Of a DNA stretch of 51,139 nucleotides, positions 17,963 through 27,481 are shown piece by piece. The stretch spans positions 1 through 51,139 of the forward strand of contig JAAUZI010000093.1 of the NCBI GenBank assembly GCA_014804645.1, in the 5' to 3' direction. Under the pieces are notes generated by a model. It saw only the letters and a list, made by a program, of their open reading frames with translations, was not told where the DNA came from and did no database searches. The position numbers were made by a program, and so were the translations under genes. Source of the DNA: Lachnospiraceae bacterium. GTDB lineage: Bacteria; Bacillota; Clostridia; Lachnospirales; Lachnospiraceae. Position 1 is the first letter of the stretch. Every line of letters starts with the position of its first letter.

Positions 17963-18658
17963 ATGACTAAGAAAAGAGGAATAACTGCCGGATGTATGCA
18001 TGGAATTATTTTTTCCATCATAAAAAGAGCATGGAAAAGCGTGGTAGTAATCGATTGGAAAAGTGTGAACACATATATTTTTCCATTAGCTTTGCTTGCG
18101 ATACATATGGTTTTGCTTATTGCGAGATATATATACGCTTTGTTCACAGTGGGTTATCAAATCATTTCCAATAATGCAGTTTATTTGCTGCTGGCTGTGA
18201 CAATGCCGTTTGTGCTGTGGACATTATCTACAATGTGCGAGAAATTCAGCTACGCCAAGATAAAGCGCATGGGACTTTGGGTTTGCATAGTAAATGCCCT
18301 TTTGACGCTCTTCCAGTCTTTATGGTTTGCAATATATCAGCTAACCGCCATTCCGATCATGGGGATAGAAATAAATGCGTTTATGACTAAGGGGATGGTT
18401 CTTGCGCTTGCCCGCATTGTAATGCTAGCTCCTTTGATCTCGGCTTTGCTCCTTATCATTGTTCCTTTAAGAAAGGTTCTGTCTGGAGAGCAATTTACGG
18501 ATCATCTTGACTCATTTAGGATAGATCATGTGGTTAACATGCGGAAAAATAAAGGAGTTGCATATGACATTCCAATAATGCGGGACGTTAAAAATTATGG
18601 GAAGGTGATGCCGATGTATGAAGAAGATTTGTTTACACACCTTCTGCGGACCTGTTGA
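17963..18658 (+). pseudogene. Truncated conjugation-type membrane gene (TraG/VirD4-like N-terminus), cut by IS
   Basis: 231 codons remain. Four or five hydrophobic segments (about 30-60, 70-95, 105-130, 150-180) are followed by a cytoplasmic stretch ending NMRKNKGVAYDIPIMRDVKN and MPMYEEDLFTHLL. The layout resembles the part of a type IV coupling or ATPase protein just before its P-loop. The native sequence stops at 18647; the last codons and the TGA come from the inserted element. AAGGAGG precedes the ATG. The downstream part is not found on the other side of the element, so it was lost. The family call is an inference from layout. Confidence 0.5.
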
Positions 18659-18664
18659 CAAACT
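18648..18664 (+). repeat. IS left inverted repeat
   Basis: 17 bases, exact reverse complement of 20108-20124. Confidence 0.9.
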
Positions 18665-18733
18665 CTATTTTTAACATTAACTTTTTTGATTCTCTCTTTT
18701 TTGAATAGCTAAAAAGGTGACAAAACAGCATAT

Positions 18734-20044
18734 TTATACTGCTTTTATTAACCTTTTTAGGTTTAATGCCGTTGCGGATAAGAGGCATTCTTCCGTTGCT
18801 TTTTGAATCCCTCTCTTCTGTATTTTATTTAGTTTGTGTTCACGCTTTAGAACCGCAAACGTGCCTTCAGCCCATATTTGACGCAGACGCATTACCCTTA
18901 GGTAATCGCTCTTCCCAACTTTTTGGCTGTTCCGATAAAAAGAGGGATAATAAGCACTGGCATTAATCCTTACTGTTCCAAGGTCTGTTGCACAGGATGA
19001 AAAATATGCACATTTCTTGCATTCTTTGTTTGAGCGGCCGTACAGTCGGTAATAGTTTTGCGTAGACTTTTTATATGTCAGTTTCTGAAATATCAAATAT
19101 TTCCCTTGCTTGCATATGAAACGGTCGTTTCCTTCATCATAACAAAACCCTTTTTTCATTGCATTATTCTGATATTCCCGTATTGCGGTGTATCCGTCAA
19201 TTCCCAATAATTCCAGTCCCTTGTGTACTGCGCCTATATCATATCCTCCATCTAAAGCAATTTCCTTATAATCACATATTTGGTCTTTTAAATGCCTTAA
19301 AATTATATCACTCTCTCTTTTATTGGCAGGGTAACAGTCTACCCCAGTAATAATGCCATGTTTTGTATCAACGGTCATCTCTGTAAGATATCCAAGTCCT
19401 TTCTTCCTTGCTTGGTGGATATATCCGCACTCTGGATCTGTATGGCTTTTCAGAGATTTTTTCTCTGTTTCTACACTTTCGGGCATGACATAACCGGGCA
19501 TGGAAGAAAGTTCGTTCTCCAGTTCATCCATATATTTTATTGTAGAACGCTTGACTGTTTCCACTGTGTCATATCGGCTTTCCCATGAAACATTGGAAGG
19601 AAGAAATGAACCATCCGCAACACCGGTCTCACCAGAAACAATTCCAAGTTCCATACATCGTAGTACTATTTCATTAAAGATTTCCCTGAATATCGTAGAA
19701 TCTTTAAAACGTCATCTTCGATTTTGACTGAATGTAGAATGGTCAGGAACTTTCTGCATAAGATCCATATCACAAAACCAACGGTATGCAAGGTTAAGGG
19801 AAACTTCTTCTTCAAGCCGTCTTTCAGATTTTATTCCATAAAGATATCCAATCAGGAGCATTTTTATCAGTATAACCGGATCGATAGACTTTCTTCCAAC
19901 ATCGGAGTAGTAGGGAGCTGCTTTCTCATATATGAAGTCAAAGTTTACACAGTTCTTGATCCGTCTCAGAAGATGGTCTTGTGGAATCATTGAGTCTATA
20001 TCTAGTATAACTATCTGAATTTGATTGTTCTGTTTACCCATCAT
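18734..20044 (-). pseudogene. IS1182 transposase with one in-frame stop
   Basis: One frame of 437 codons is interrupted only by a TGA at 19712-19714 after STFSQNRR (the codon should be Arg: QNRRRRF is usual). The N-terminal part has the DUF772-type domain (VILIKMLLIGYLYGIKSERR). The C-terminal part has the DDE catalytic region (ADGSFLP; ALDGGYD; WAEGTFAVLKREHKLNKI). Without suppression the product is a 110-residue stub, so this copy is probably inactive unless acted on in trans. A TGA readthrough cannot be excluded. Confidence 0.9.
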
Positions 20045-20107
20045 AAAAGTGACCTCCTGTAATCGATATAATAATTATATCATACAGAAGGTCCTAATTC
20101 TTTATTT

Positions 20108-20124
20108 AGTTTGTCAACAGGTCC
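20108..20124 (-). repeat. IS right inverted repeat
   Basis: 17 bases, exact reverse complement of 18648-18664. The next 259 bases to the isomerase stop hold no supportable gene. Confidence 0.9.
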
Positions 20125-20383
20125 TTTTCTTCATAGGCTCTGTGTTATGCCAGAGAGGTATTCACCTATAATCCATGTCAAAACCCTCCTTCATAAATTT
20201 GTTGAACCAACCGCCAAATGATTATACCTTTTAATAACACTAATGCGGTTCTCATTATACTGTACACACCTCGGAATTACAAGTATATTTCGACAAATTC
20301 AGGAGATTATCACAATTTTTCCACTTTTTAAATCCAATTACATTTCTTTATGCTTATCTGTTTTCCGGTTACTTTCCGATCCG

Positions 20384-21241
20384 TCAAATCTGCTTGTTAA
20401 ATTTTTTTGTAATCCCCTCCCGGATATGCTCAAAACATCGATTCAGCATCTCCACATCCACAGAACCGTCCGAATCAAAGGCAGTAGCTTCCACCGTATA
20501 GCTGCCGTCATACCCCGTGCGCTGTATAAACCGAAAAAAAGCGTCAAAGTCGATATGCCCCGCCCCCATGGGTAGGACGGCCTTGCCAATTGTACTGCCC
20601 CAGTCCATATAGCCTCCGCCATAGTCGTTTACATGGTAATGGCGGATATGACCCTGCTGCCAAAGCCAGGCATAATCCTGCTGGTACAACAGGGTCTCCT
20701 CCTGATGAAACGCCGCCATCTTGGTATCCCACACAAAACCGATCTCGGGATTTTCTTTTGCCAGTTGACAGAGATGTTTCATGGGATTTTCCCGATTGCA
20801 TACAACATTTTCTACCAGCAAGTCCAACCCATATCCATCGGCGATATCCCGCAATATTGGATAGGCCCTGAGATGATTGTCAAAATCCCGATCCGATGCC
20901 ATGCCGCCCCACAGGTGAATCACCAGGACTTTGGCGCCGATTCGCCGGGCAAGCTCGCAATTGATCTGAAATTTCACCGCGGCCTCACCGTCTGCCTGTG
21001 CCACATCTTCCCCCTGGCTGATGAACTCTCCAATACGTTTGTCAGCATGCACTACTGGAATATGTAAATTTAGCCCGGCCAGATAGTCCGCCAGTATCTC
21101 CCACTCCTCATACCAGGAGCTGTACACCATGAATTCATACCCATCGCACTGCAGCTGCCCTGCCAGTTTTTGCAGCAAATGGTAATCTCTGTTGTTTGCC
21201 TTTCCAATCAATGCTCCTGTAGAGCACAATATCTCTGCCAT
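20384..21241 (-). CDS. Sugar phosphate isomerase/epimerase (xylose isomerase-like TIM barrel)
   Basis: 285 aa. The AP-endonuclease-2/IolE-type barrel is recognisable from metal-site strands: VLVIHLWGG, LLVENVVCN (Glu), IGFVWDTKMA (Asp), IRHYHVNDYGGG (His/Asp) and SYTVEATAFDSDG (Glu). Members isomerise or epimerise ketoses or inositol derivatives. The ATG at 21239-21241 has GGAGG six bases upstream; the frame stays open further upstream but without coding character. It is convergent with the IS patch. A tail fragment of a close paralogue lies at 14298-14377. Exact substrate unknown. Confidence 0.85.
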   Translation of the reverse strand: MAEILCSTGALIGKANNRDYHLLQKLAGQLQCDGYEFMVYSSWYEEWEILADYLAGLNLHIPVVHADKRIGEFISQGEDVAQADGEAAVKFQINCELARRIGAKVLVIHLWGGMASDRDFDNHLRAYPILRDIADGYGLDLLVENVVCNRENPMKHLCQLAKENPEIGFVWDTKMAAFHQEETLLYQQDYAWLWQQGHIRHYHVNDYGGGYMDWGSTIGKAVLPMGAGHIDFDAFFRFIQRTGYDGSYTVEATAFDSDGSVDVEMLNRCFEHIREGITKKFNKQI

Positions 21242-21299
21242 ATCATTCCTCCTATTGGAGATCCTCTGATCTCCCAGTCGCTGCGCGACGGCACTAAAG

Positions 21300-21392
21300 G
21301 GTAAAGCTTCTTCGGCACACACCTCATGAGAGAAACTTTCATTTGAAAATGCACTCATGAAAGTTCCTCTCGTGCGCCTTCGCGACTTTACC
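21300..21392. repeat. Long imperfect hairpin between HAD and isomerase genes
   Basis: The 93 bases fold back: an outer GGTAAAG/CTTTACC stem (21300-21306 with 21386-21392) and an inner 18-bp stem (CATGAGAGAAACTTTCAT with ATGAAAGTTCCTCTCGTG, two G-T pairs). It lies in the gap between two same-strand genes. It could be a palindromic repeat or an RNA processing site. Confidence 0.6.
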
Positions 21393-21422
21393 GTCCAGCT
21401 TAAGACTTCTAAGGCATGCTGT

Positions 21423-22046
21423 TTAAAGTTCTTCCAGCACCTCCGCCAGTTCCCTGAAATTCCCCACCTGACGTCCCTTGTAATCCTCGCCGTCCCGGTT
21501 AAAATGTACTGTCCGAATTCCCAGTTTCTCCGCCGCCCGCAGGTTAGCCGCTGAATTGTCCACAAAAACGCACTCCTCAGCAGCACAGCCAAGTCGGTCC
21601 AAGGTATACCGGAAGATACTCTCCTGCGGCTTTCGCATACGCACCTGACCGCTGACAATCATATCCTCAAAATATGCATTCAGACCATGCAGCTCCATCA
21701 GGTAAGTATTCCACTCTGCCACATCGTTGGAGAGCAATACAAAATCATAGCCTTCTCTGTCCAGCCTCTCCGCAAAGGGCTTGAACCCTGCATCCAGCGT
21801 GAGATAATGCTCCAGATAATCCCGCATGGTTTCCACCGGATCTGCATATCCCAACTTCTTTAAAAAATCTTCCGAGCTCAACTCCCCATTCCCTGCCCGA
21901 GTAAACAGCTGTTCCTCCCGCAGCGCCCTGAGCAGCCGCCCATGTTCCGCCTCCGGAAAATGGGCCAGGGTATAGGGAATAAAATTTCCTTTGCTCTCTT
22001 TGATAATCACGCCATACATGTCAATCAACAGCACTCTTTTTCCCAT
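21423..22046 (-). CDS. HAD-superfamily hydrolase
   Basis: 207 aa of the subfamily IA type. Motif I is LLIDMYGV: the first Asp (nucleophile) is kept but the usual second Asp is Tyr. Motif II is FVLLSND, the Lys motif is RMRKPQESIF, and motif IV is CVFVDNSAANL. The loss of the second Asp is seen in HAD groups with altered activity, so phosphatase function is uncertain. The start overlaps the 3' end of the methyltransferase gene by 26 bases, so the two are translationally linked. A role in repairing or recycling a metabolite made by the partner is possible. Confidence 0.85.
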   Translation of the reverse strand: MGKRVLLIDMYGVIIKESKGNFIPYTLAHFPEAEHGRLLRALREEQLFTRAGNGELSSEDFLKKLGYADPVETMRDYLEHYLTLDAGFKPFAERLDREGYDFVLLSNDVAEWNTYLMELHGLNAYFEDMIVSGQVRMRKPQESIFRYTLDRLGCAAEECVFVDNSAANLRAAEKLGIRTVHFNRDGEDYKGRQVGNFRELAEVLEEL

Positions 22047-23148
22047 AGGTAATCATATGCCCCTTTACAAAAGTGTAACCGGCGGACTGATTCTCCCGGA
22101 AAAATCCGGTGATAATCCGATTGCGGTCACAGTACTGTTGGGCCTCCCGCCGGTCAAGGCCATGAGAAAGTAAATGCAAAATTACCTGCTCCCTCTCCTC
22201 GTCATTCAGCCCCGTATTCCAGTCATTGTAGTCCAGAAAGTCCCTCTTTTTTTCCTCATACTCCGGTTTCTCCGGCGTCACCAGCTCCACCCGGTCATTC
22301 ATGCGCACATCCACGTCCTGCAGCCCCAGCCGCCTCATAATATGGGCCGTGCGGATAGCCACCGCATAGTCCCTTCCCTGCTTTTCCAGCTCCATCCGCC
22401 ACTTTTTCTCCAGACCGTCATGTCTGCACAGCACCTGATAATCCATGCCGTCGATATACAAGCCGTCACACTCAAACTCTCTGTTGGCGTCAATACAGAT
22501 CACATAACCGCCGGGCCTTGTCAGCTGTATCATCTTTCGGATAAACTCCTCCGGATTGTCCAAATGACGCAGCACCGCCTGGCAGATTACCACATCATAC
22601 TGCCGTCTGCCCTCATAGGCGAACACATCCCCCTGAATAAATTCGCCCTCCAGTCCCCGATCCTGAAAAATCTCCCGGCCCGTGGCAATCAGTTCTTCGG
22701 CAAAGTCAATACCGGTATAAGTGCTGCCCTCCGCCAGATAAGGCATCAGCAGCAGCCCCAGAAATCCGTAACCGCAGCCGCAGTCCAGCAGAGATACCGG
22801 ACCCTCCAGTTTCCAGACCCTTTTGACCAGGAATTCCACATAATCCTCATTGTAATAGCCCTTCCGGGTGCGCAGCAGATACTCCCGTTTCTGGTTCCAG
22901 AAATCCCTTGTGCCCGTCCTCTCCGGCACATAGATCTCCCCCTCCAGAGGCGTCAGACCCAGCAGCTGGTCCACAGACACCTGAAAGTACTCCGCCAATA
23001 TCGCCAACAGAGACAGCTCCGGCTCCCCCGCCCCTGTCTCCCACCGGCTCACCGTCTGGTAGGACACCCCAACCCGGTCCGCCAGCTCCTGCTGGGTAAC
23101 TTTCTTCTGTCGTCGCAGATCCGCGATCCGCAAATGTATCTGAGCCAC
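22021..23148 (-). CDS. HTH-SAM methyltransferase fusion
   Basis: 375 aa. Residues about 5-60 form an XRE HTH (VTQQELADRVGVSYQTVSRW). From about residue 110 there is a class I methyltransferase with SLLDCGCGYGFLGLLL (motif I), YTGIDFAEE, DVVICQAVLRHLDNPEEFI and RPGGYVICIDAN. The GTG at 23146-23148 has AAAGGAG seven bases upstream and replaces a longer frame that has no ribosome site. It is first in an operon with the HAD hydrolase. The fusion suggests a self-regulating modification enzyme. Substrate unknown. Confidence 0.82.
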   Translation of the reverse strand: MAQIHLRIADLRRQKKVTQQELADRVGVSYQTVSRWETGAGEPELSLLAILAEYFQVSVDQLLGLTPLEGEIYVPERTGTRDFWNQKREYLLRTRKGYYNEDYVEFLVKRVWKLEGPVSLLDCGCGYGFLGLLLMPYLAEGSTYTGIDFAEELIATGREIFQDRGLEGEFIQGDVFAYEGRRQYDVVICQAVLRHLDNPEEFIRKMIQLTRPGGYVICIDANREFECDGLYIDGMDYQVLCRHDGLEKKWRMELEKQGRDYAVAIRTAHIMRRLGLQDVDVRMNDRVELVTPEKPEYEEKKRDFLDYNDWNTGLNDEEREQVILHLLSHGLDRREAQQYCDRNRIITGFFRENQSAGYTFVKGHMITYGKKSAVD

Positions 23149-23334
23149 AACAGCACTCCTTTCCTTATCTCCGAATGTTTTATTTATTGTAACAGAAACA
23201 GACAGATTTGTATTGCATAATTTTTCAGAATGACCTCTAATATTTCGAGAATAACGTCGTTCACATCCGACATTAAAACAGGACCCACAGGAGATAGCCC
23301 CTGTCGGCCCTGCCACAATTTAAATCCATCTCTC

Positions 23335-26082
23335 TCAGTGCTGCGGATAACTGTCATAGGGTCCGAGGAGACTCATACCCTTGCCCGCAGCGTTTATTCT
23401 CTCCGTAAACATGAACTCATAATATGTCCCCTGGTCCGTTAAAATGACATAATCTCCCTCCCAATTTTCAGTTATCTCCTCCACCCTGCTGCCATAGGCA
23501 ATGGTCGAGCGCTCGAAATACCAGGTCAGGATCTCCTCTGCCGTCATCTTGTCATATCCTGGCGGCGTGACATACTGTTTTACAGGAGAAAACCATACAG
23601 CCATGTCAGTGGCATAGCCAATCTGCTCAATGATATCATCACCAAACAAAAAGCCGTAACATCTGTCGTAAAAAACCCGGCTGTGTTGCATATCTCCCGG
23701 CGTCAGTGAAAAATAGAAATCCCCAAAACTTGTCACGCTGTAACAGACCTCCGTGACGCTGGTCCCCGTCCACTGCTCCAGCTCCTGCAGCGCCTGGCAG
23801 GCCCAGTATAATATCTCCCGGGAATATTGTACCTCCTCAGTTCCAAGGGACCATGCTGTCTCCACATAGGTGAGCTTTATCATGGTCTCTTCCCCTAAAA
23901 TCTCCGCTACAGGCCAGCCTTCCTCATTGCGATACTCCAGAATCTGCACATCCCAGCTGTCATATACTGGCTCCATCTCCTCCGGGGCTGCTGCGCTCTC
24001 CTCCGGTCCTATGTCATATATACTGGCGCTTATAGGAGATAGTCCATCACTTCCCAGCGTCAAATCCACCCACAGCCTGTCGCCGCTTCTGCCCAGGCCC
24101 TCAAAATAAATCCGCAAAAAGGCATAACGCTCCTGAATCAGCTCCGCCTGGTATGCCGCGGTATAGTCCCCCAAATCTTCCAAACGGCCATCAACGTAAA
24201 AGTATTCCTTCTCCACTTCATCTACCTGACGAAGATACTCCTGGACCTCTCCCAGCTGTCCCCCCGCCCCCGGTACTTTCCAGTTCACCCGGATATGGCT
24301 GTCGTCGGCCTTGCTGTAGGATACCGCCAGAACGCAATAGGTTTCCGGCCATGTGTTATACAGATGGTCCGCCGGAATTTTCTCCAGGGAAGTATCCACT
24401 TGGTGATAGCCGTCCTCCCGCCGGGTAAACAGCAGAATATCTGTGGGAATACTCATGGGATTGGTGGAAAATTCATTGGGCTTGGTAAAGAGCAGCTCCG
24501 GACTGCCATCCTCATCCAGATCCATGGACTGCACCACCAGGGGACTGTTCTCATAAGTGTCAAAGGTCAGAATCTCCCCATTGCCAAATTCCACCCGCAT
24601 CTTCATGACTCCCGGCTCGCTCTCCACATCCTGATAAATCCGGTCAATCAGGCCGTCTCCGTCATAATCCTGATTCTTATATCCTGCCTCCCATCCTTCT
24701 CCGTATGCCACCCCACACTCATCCAGATATCCGGTATATTCCTCAGCCAGCACCCATGGCACCCATGGCAGCCAGTGCGACTCCTCCGCATCCTGCGGGC
24801 TTTTTCCGCTCTCAGGCAGTAATTCCGCATCTATTTCTGCTCCCATATCCTGACCGCCCGTGCCGTCCGCGCTGACACCATGCCGCACAGACAGCTGCGG
24901 CGCTGCTCTGCCTGCTGCCGGATTCTCCTCCTGAGCATCCGCCCTGCCGGTAAAGGTACAGACCGCTATCCCCAGAGACAGCAATGCCACCAGTATCACC
25001 GTACCTGCTGCCATCCGCGGCATTGCCACCAGAGCGGACAGCCGTTCTCTCAGCTGATGCCTGGTACCGGACATAGAGGTGGCCAGATTCATGGCTCTGG
25101 GCAGTGTGGGTTTTACCCCTGCCGACAATACCAGCAACGCCTCTCCGTAACTGCTGCGGTTCTCCTCACCCAGCTGGCGCAATACCCCCTCATCACAGGC
25201 CAGCTCCCCGTCCTGTCGGGACAATGCCACCGCCAGCCACACCAGCGGGTTATACCAGTGAATGCACAAACATAGAGTGCGCAACACCGCCCAGATATGA
25301 TCCCCTTGCCGGTAATGCATCTGTTCATGGCGCAGTACCATGGCAAACAGCCAAGGGTCTTCCGCCACCTGAGACGTTATATATATGGCCGGAAAAAACA
25401 GGCCATACATACAGGGTGTGCCCACCTGATCCGTCATATATACCGGCAGCACTCTCCGCTCTCTTGTGTCAGCTCCGGGATTTCTGCTTCGCTTTTTCCG
25501 TCCGCTGGCAGCGCTTAAATCCTTTAAAAGTTCCTCCGGTATTTCCTGTATTTGTCGATCTCTGCACACCCTGAATCGGAATACCCCATTGACGGCTGCC
25601 AACCATAGAGTCAAAATACAGGTTCCGGCCAGCCATATGCGCCCTGCTGCCTCTGCGGCGGACCATGCCGCCGATTCCGTATTTTTTCCATTGGCATCCA
25701 GAGGCTCCTTATCCGGCGTTCGCAAAGCGGATTCCGCATCCGGAAGGAAATCCTGACCGCCTGACTGCTGCAAATATGGAGACTCTGCCGGTTGAAGAGG
25801 CTGGTCGGCTATAGGGTCCATATGTGTACTTTCATCAAAATGGGAAACCGCAAAAGCTCCTCCTGCATTCTGATTTTCCACTCTCTGCTCTGCCAGGCCC
25901 TCCGGCAGCAAATTAGCAATGCTCAGAGAACTTTGAACCGGCGATATCGGTACAAGCAGCCGCAGAACGACCAATAGCCACAGGCCGTACTGCACCCGGC
26001 AGCTCACATGTCCTTTGAAAAAACGCCTGCCGACGATTATCACCGCTATAAGTATACTTGACGATATAATCCACTCCAACAT
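23335..26082 (-). CDS. BlaR1/MecR1-type membrane metalloprotease (M56) with large extracellular domain
   Basis: 915 aa. N-terminal membrane helices enclose the zinc site RHEQMH (His252, Glu253, His256), typical of peptidase M56. After a further helix (about 350-375) a ~530-residue extracytoplasmic region follows. Unlike BlaR1 (about 585 aa) I see no penicillin-binding SxxK sensor. Instead there are acidic motifs DYDGDGLIDRIY and DLDEDGSPELLF. In the family, ligand binding activates the protease, which leads to loss of the BlaI repressor. It is the third gene of blaI-lipoprotein-blaR1, 10 bases after the lipoprotein gene. The signal sensed is probably not a classical beta-lactam acylation. Confidence 0.88.
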   Translation of the reverse strand: MLEWIISSSILIAVIIVGRRFFKGHVSCRVQYGLWLLVVLRLLVPISPVQSSLSIANLLPEGLAEQRVENQNAGGAFAVSHFDESTHMDPIADQPLQPAESPYLQQSGGQDFLPDAESALRTPDKEPLDANGKNTESAAWSAAEAAGRIWLAGTCILTLWLAAVNGVFRFRVCRDRQIQEIPEELLKDLSAASGRKKRSRNPGADTRERRVLPVYMTDQVGTPCMYGLFFPAIYITSQVAEDPWLFAMVLRHEQMHYRQGDHIWAVLRTLCLCIHWYNPLVWLAVALSRQDGELACDEGVLRQLGEENRSSYGEALLVLSAGVKPTLPRAMNLATSMSGTRHQLRERLSALVAMPRMAAGTVILVALLSLGIAVCTFTGRADAQEENPAAGRAAPQLSVRHGVSADGTGGQDMGAEIDAELLPESGKSPQDAEESHWLPWVPWVLAEEYTGYLDECGVAYGEGWEAGYKNQDYDGDGLIDRIYQDVESEPGVMKMRVEFGNGEILTFDTYENSPLVVQSMDLDEDGSPELLFTKPNEFSTNPMSIPTDILLFTRREDGYHQVDTSLEKIPADHLYNTWPETYCVLAVSYSKADDSHIRVNWKVPGAGGQLGEVQEYLRQVDEVEKEYFYVDGRLEDLGDYTAAYQAELIQERYAFLRIYFEGLGRSGDRLWVDLTLGSDGLSPISASIYDIGPEESAAAPEEMEPVYDSWDVQILEYRNEEGWPVAEILGEETMIKLTYVETAWSLGTEEVQYSREILYWACQALQELEQWTGTSVTEVCYSVTSFGDFYFSLTPGDMQHSRVFYDRCYGFLFGDDIIEQIGYATDMAVWFSPVKQYVTPPGYDKMTAEEILTWYFERSTIAYGSRVEEITENWEGDYVILTDQGTYYEFMFTERINAAGKGMSLLGPYDSYPQH

Positions 26083-26092
26083 TTTGCCACCT

Positions 26093-27448
26093 TTATTCCT
26101 TCAACATTAACCGGGACTGCAGACTTTTCAGACTGGCCCCGTCCAGCAGCTGCCATTCAATGGAAATCTCCTGTAGAGTATCCTGTCCGATCATATCCGT
26201 ATACCACTTATCATATTCCGTCACATCCATGGGCTCCAACTCCTGATTTGTCCTGAGATCTTCAATCAGATATACCCGGCCCGTACCACTGCTATCCACC
26301 TCGTCCGGGAAAACGCTGCCCTCCTCATTTGTCTCTGACAGCTCCTTGTCCCAGGCTCTCACCATGGCTACATATTCATACCGGTCGCTGTTAGGATCAT
26401 ACTGATATAGAAAATATGGCCAAAAATCAGAACGAGTTTGATTATGGGACCAATCCGCGCGGGCATAGCCATTGGTATAAAAGCTGATTTGTGGGAAATT
26501 ACTTATCTCCTCATAGACCTGGTCCTTGGCCTCATCGTAGTCATATACCATCTCGCATACAGTCGCCATAATGGACCCTTGATGGTCTATCAACAGTTCC
26601 TCTCTTCCATCCAGATCAATATCCTGCAGAGCAAAATAAATTGGTACCGGAAAATACTCCCACTCCTCTGACTCACACAGAGGCAGCTTGAGATAGAACA
26701 ACATATCCTTCAATGCATTCAGATATGCGTCATATCGCGCAGAGCCCGTCGTCACGGCAGGCTCCGCCTGATGGTTGACCGCCAGGAACAATACGCCTTC
26801 GTATATGATGACCATATTATCCGGCTGCTCGTCCATATAGGCAAAATAGCAGCCGAACCGATTTTCCTCTAAAGCCAAGTGACCGTCTACCAACCTGCCG
26901 GTATCCCCATCGGCAAACCAGTCGCTTATGGAGGCGTTGTACTCCCGCTCATACTCTGCCAGGCTCTCATAAAAAGTGAAATCGTATCCAAATGCCTCAC
27001 TTTGGACAATCTGATGATTCCAGTACAAATATTCGTCCGTATAAGTGATGACGCCGCCTGTCAGGGCATCCACTTCCTCCTGAGACAGGCCGCAAGGCGA
27101 GGTGGGATAACGGTATTCCACTACCTCCCAATCACCCAGATAAACGGGCTGCAATATATCGCTGCTTTCGGGCATGCTTTCAGGAATGTTCTCCAAGCTG
27201 TTTTCCGGATCGTTCTCCGGGCTGCTTTCCATATCCTTTTCCGGATTGATCTCCGGGTTGTCCTCCCAGCCGCCTACAGGATTGTCTCCCTGCGTTTCAC
27301 TGTCCACGATCGGAATGCCCACAGGCATACCATTCCCGCCGTCCTCCGTCTGTGCGCCCTGCTGCCCACAGGCCCCTAAAACCAGCGCTGTCAGAGCCAG
27401 TATGGCCACCCCGTATTTTCTTGTTCTCCTTCTTTGTATACTATACAT
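26093..27448 (-). CDS. Lipoprotein in the BlaI/BlaR1-like operon
   Basis: 451 aa. A signal peptide ends in a lipobox (VLGACGQQ), so it is anchored outside the membrane. An acidic linker has repeated ENDPENSLENIPESMPESS-like units, then a globular domain with DIDLDGREELLIDHQGS. That motif resembles the DxDxDG segment of the BlaR1-like protein next door, suggesting a related fold or a shared ligand. GGAG lies 12 bases before the ATG. It sits between the repressor and sensor genes, so it may present a ligand to the sensor or be the induced effector. Function otherwise unknown. Confidence 0.75.
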   Translation of the reverse strand: MYSIQRRRTRKYGVAILALTALVLGACGQQGAQTEDGGNGMPVGIPIVDSETQGDNPVGGWEDNPEINPEKDMESSPENDPENSLENIPESMPESSDILQPVYLGDWEVVEYRYPTSPCGLSQEEVDALTGGVITYTDEYLYWNHQIVQSEAFGYDFTFYESLAEYEREYNASISDWFADGDTGRLVDGHLALEENRFGCYFAYMDEQPDNMVIIYEGVLFLAVNHQAEPAVTTGSARYDAYLNALKDMLFYLKLPLCESEEWEYFPVPIYFALQDIDLDGREELLIDHQGSIMATVCEMVYDYDEAKDQVYEEISNFPQISFYTNGYARADWSHNQTRSDFWPYFLYQYDPNSDRYEYVAMVRAWDKELSETNEEGSVFPDEVDSSGTGRVYLIEDLRTNQELEPMDVTEYDKWYTDMIGQDTLQEISIEWQLLDGASLKSLQSRLMLKE

Positions 27449-27481
27449 GACTACATAATTCTCCGTTTCCCTGTTGTCTCT

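Larger units (their letters stand above)
18648..20124. mobile_element. IS1182-family insertion sequence
   Basis: About 1.48 kb bounded by perfect 17-bp inverted repeats (18648-18664 and 20108-20124, outer end GGACCTGTTGACAAACT). It carries one minus-strand transposase frame. No target-site duplication is visible (TTCTGC on the left, TTTTCT on the right), which suggests a deletion or rearrangement after insertion. Confidence 0.92.

Noticed and set aside
21242..21658. Extended N-terminus of the isomerase
   Set aside because: The frame is open but crosses the hairpin and the HAD gene; the ATG at 21241 has the ribosome site.
22174..23220. 348-codon open frame on the plus strand
   Set aside because: Antisense shadow of the HTH-methyltransferase gene.
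24750..24770. Tandem repeat CACCCATGG
   Set aside because: Two short copies within the BlaR1-like coding frame (WLPWVPWV); nothing suggests more than local coding redundancy.
23335..26082. Classical beta-lactam sensor BlaR1
   Set aside because: The M56 part is right, but no penicillin-binding motif is visible in the C-terminal region, so I call it BlaR1-like only.
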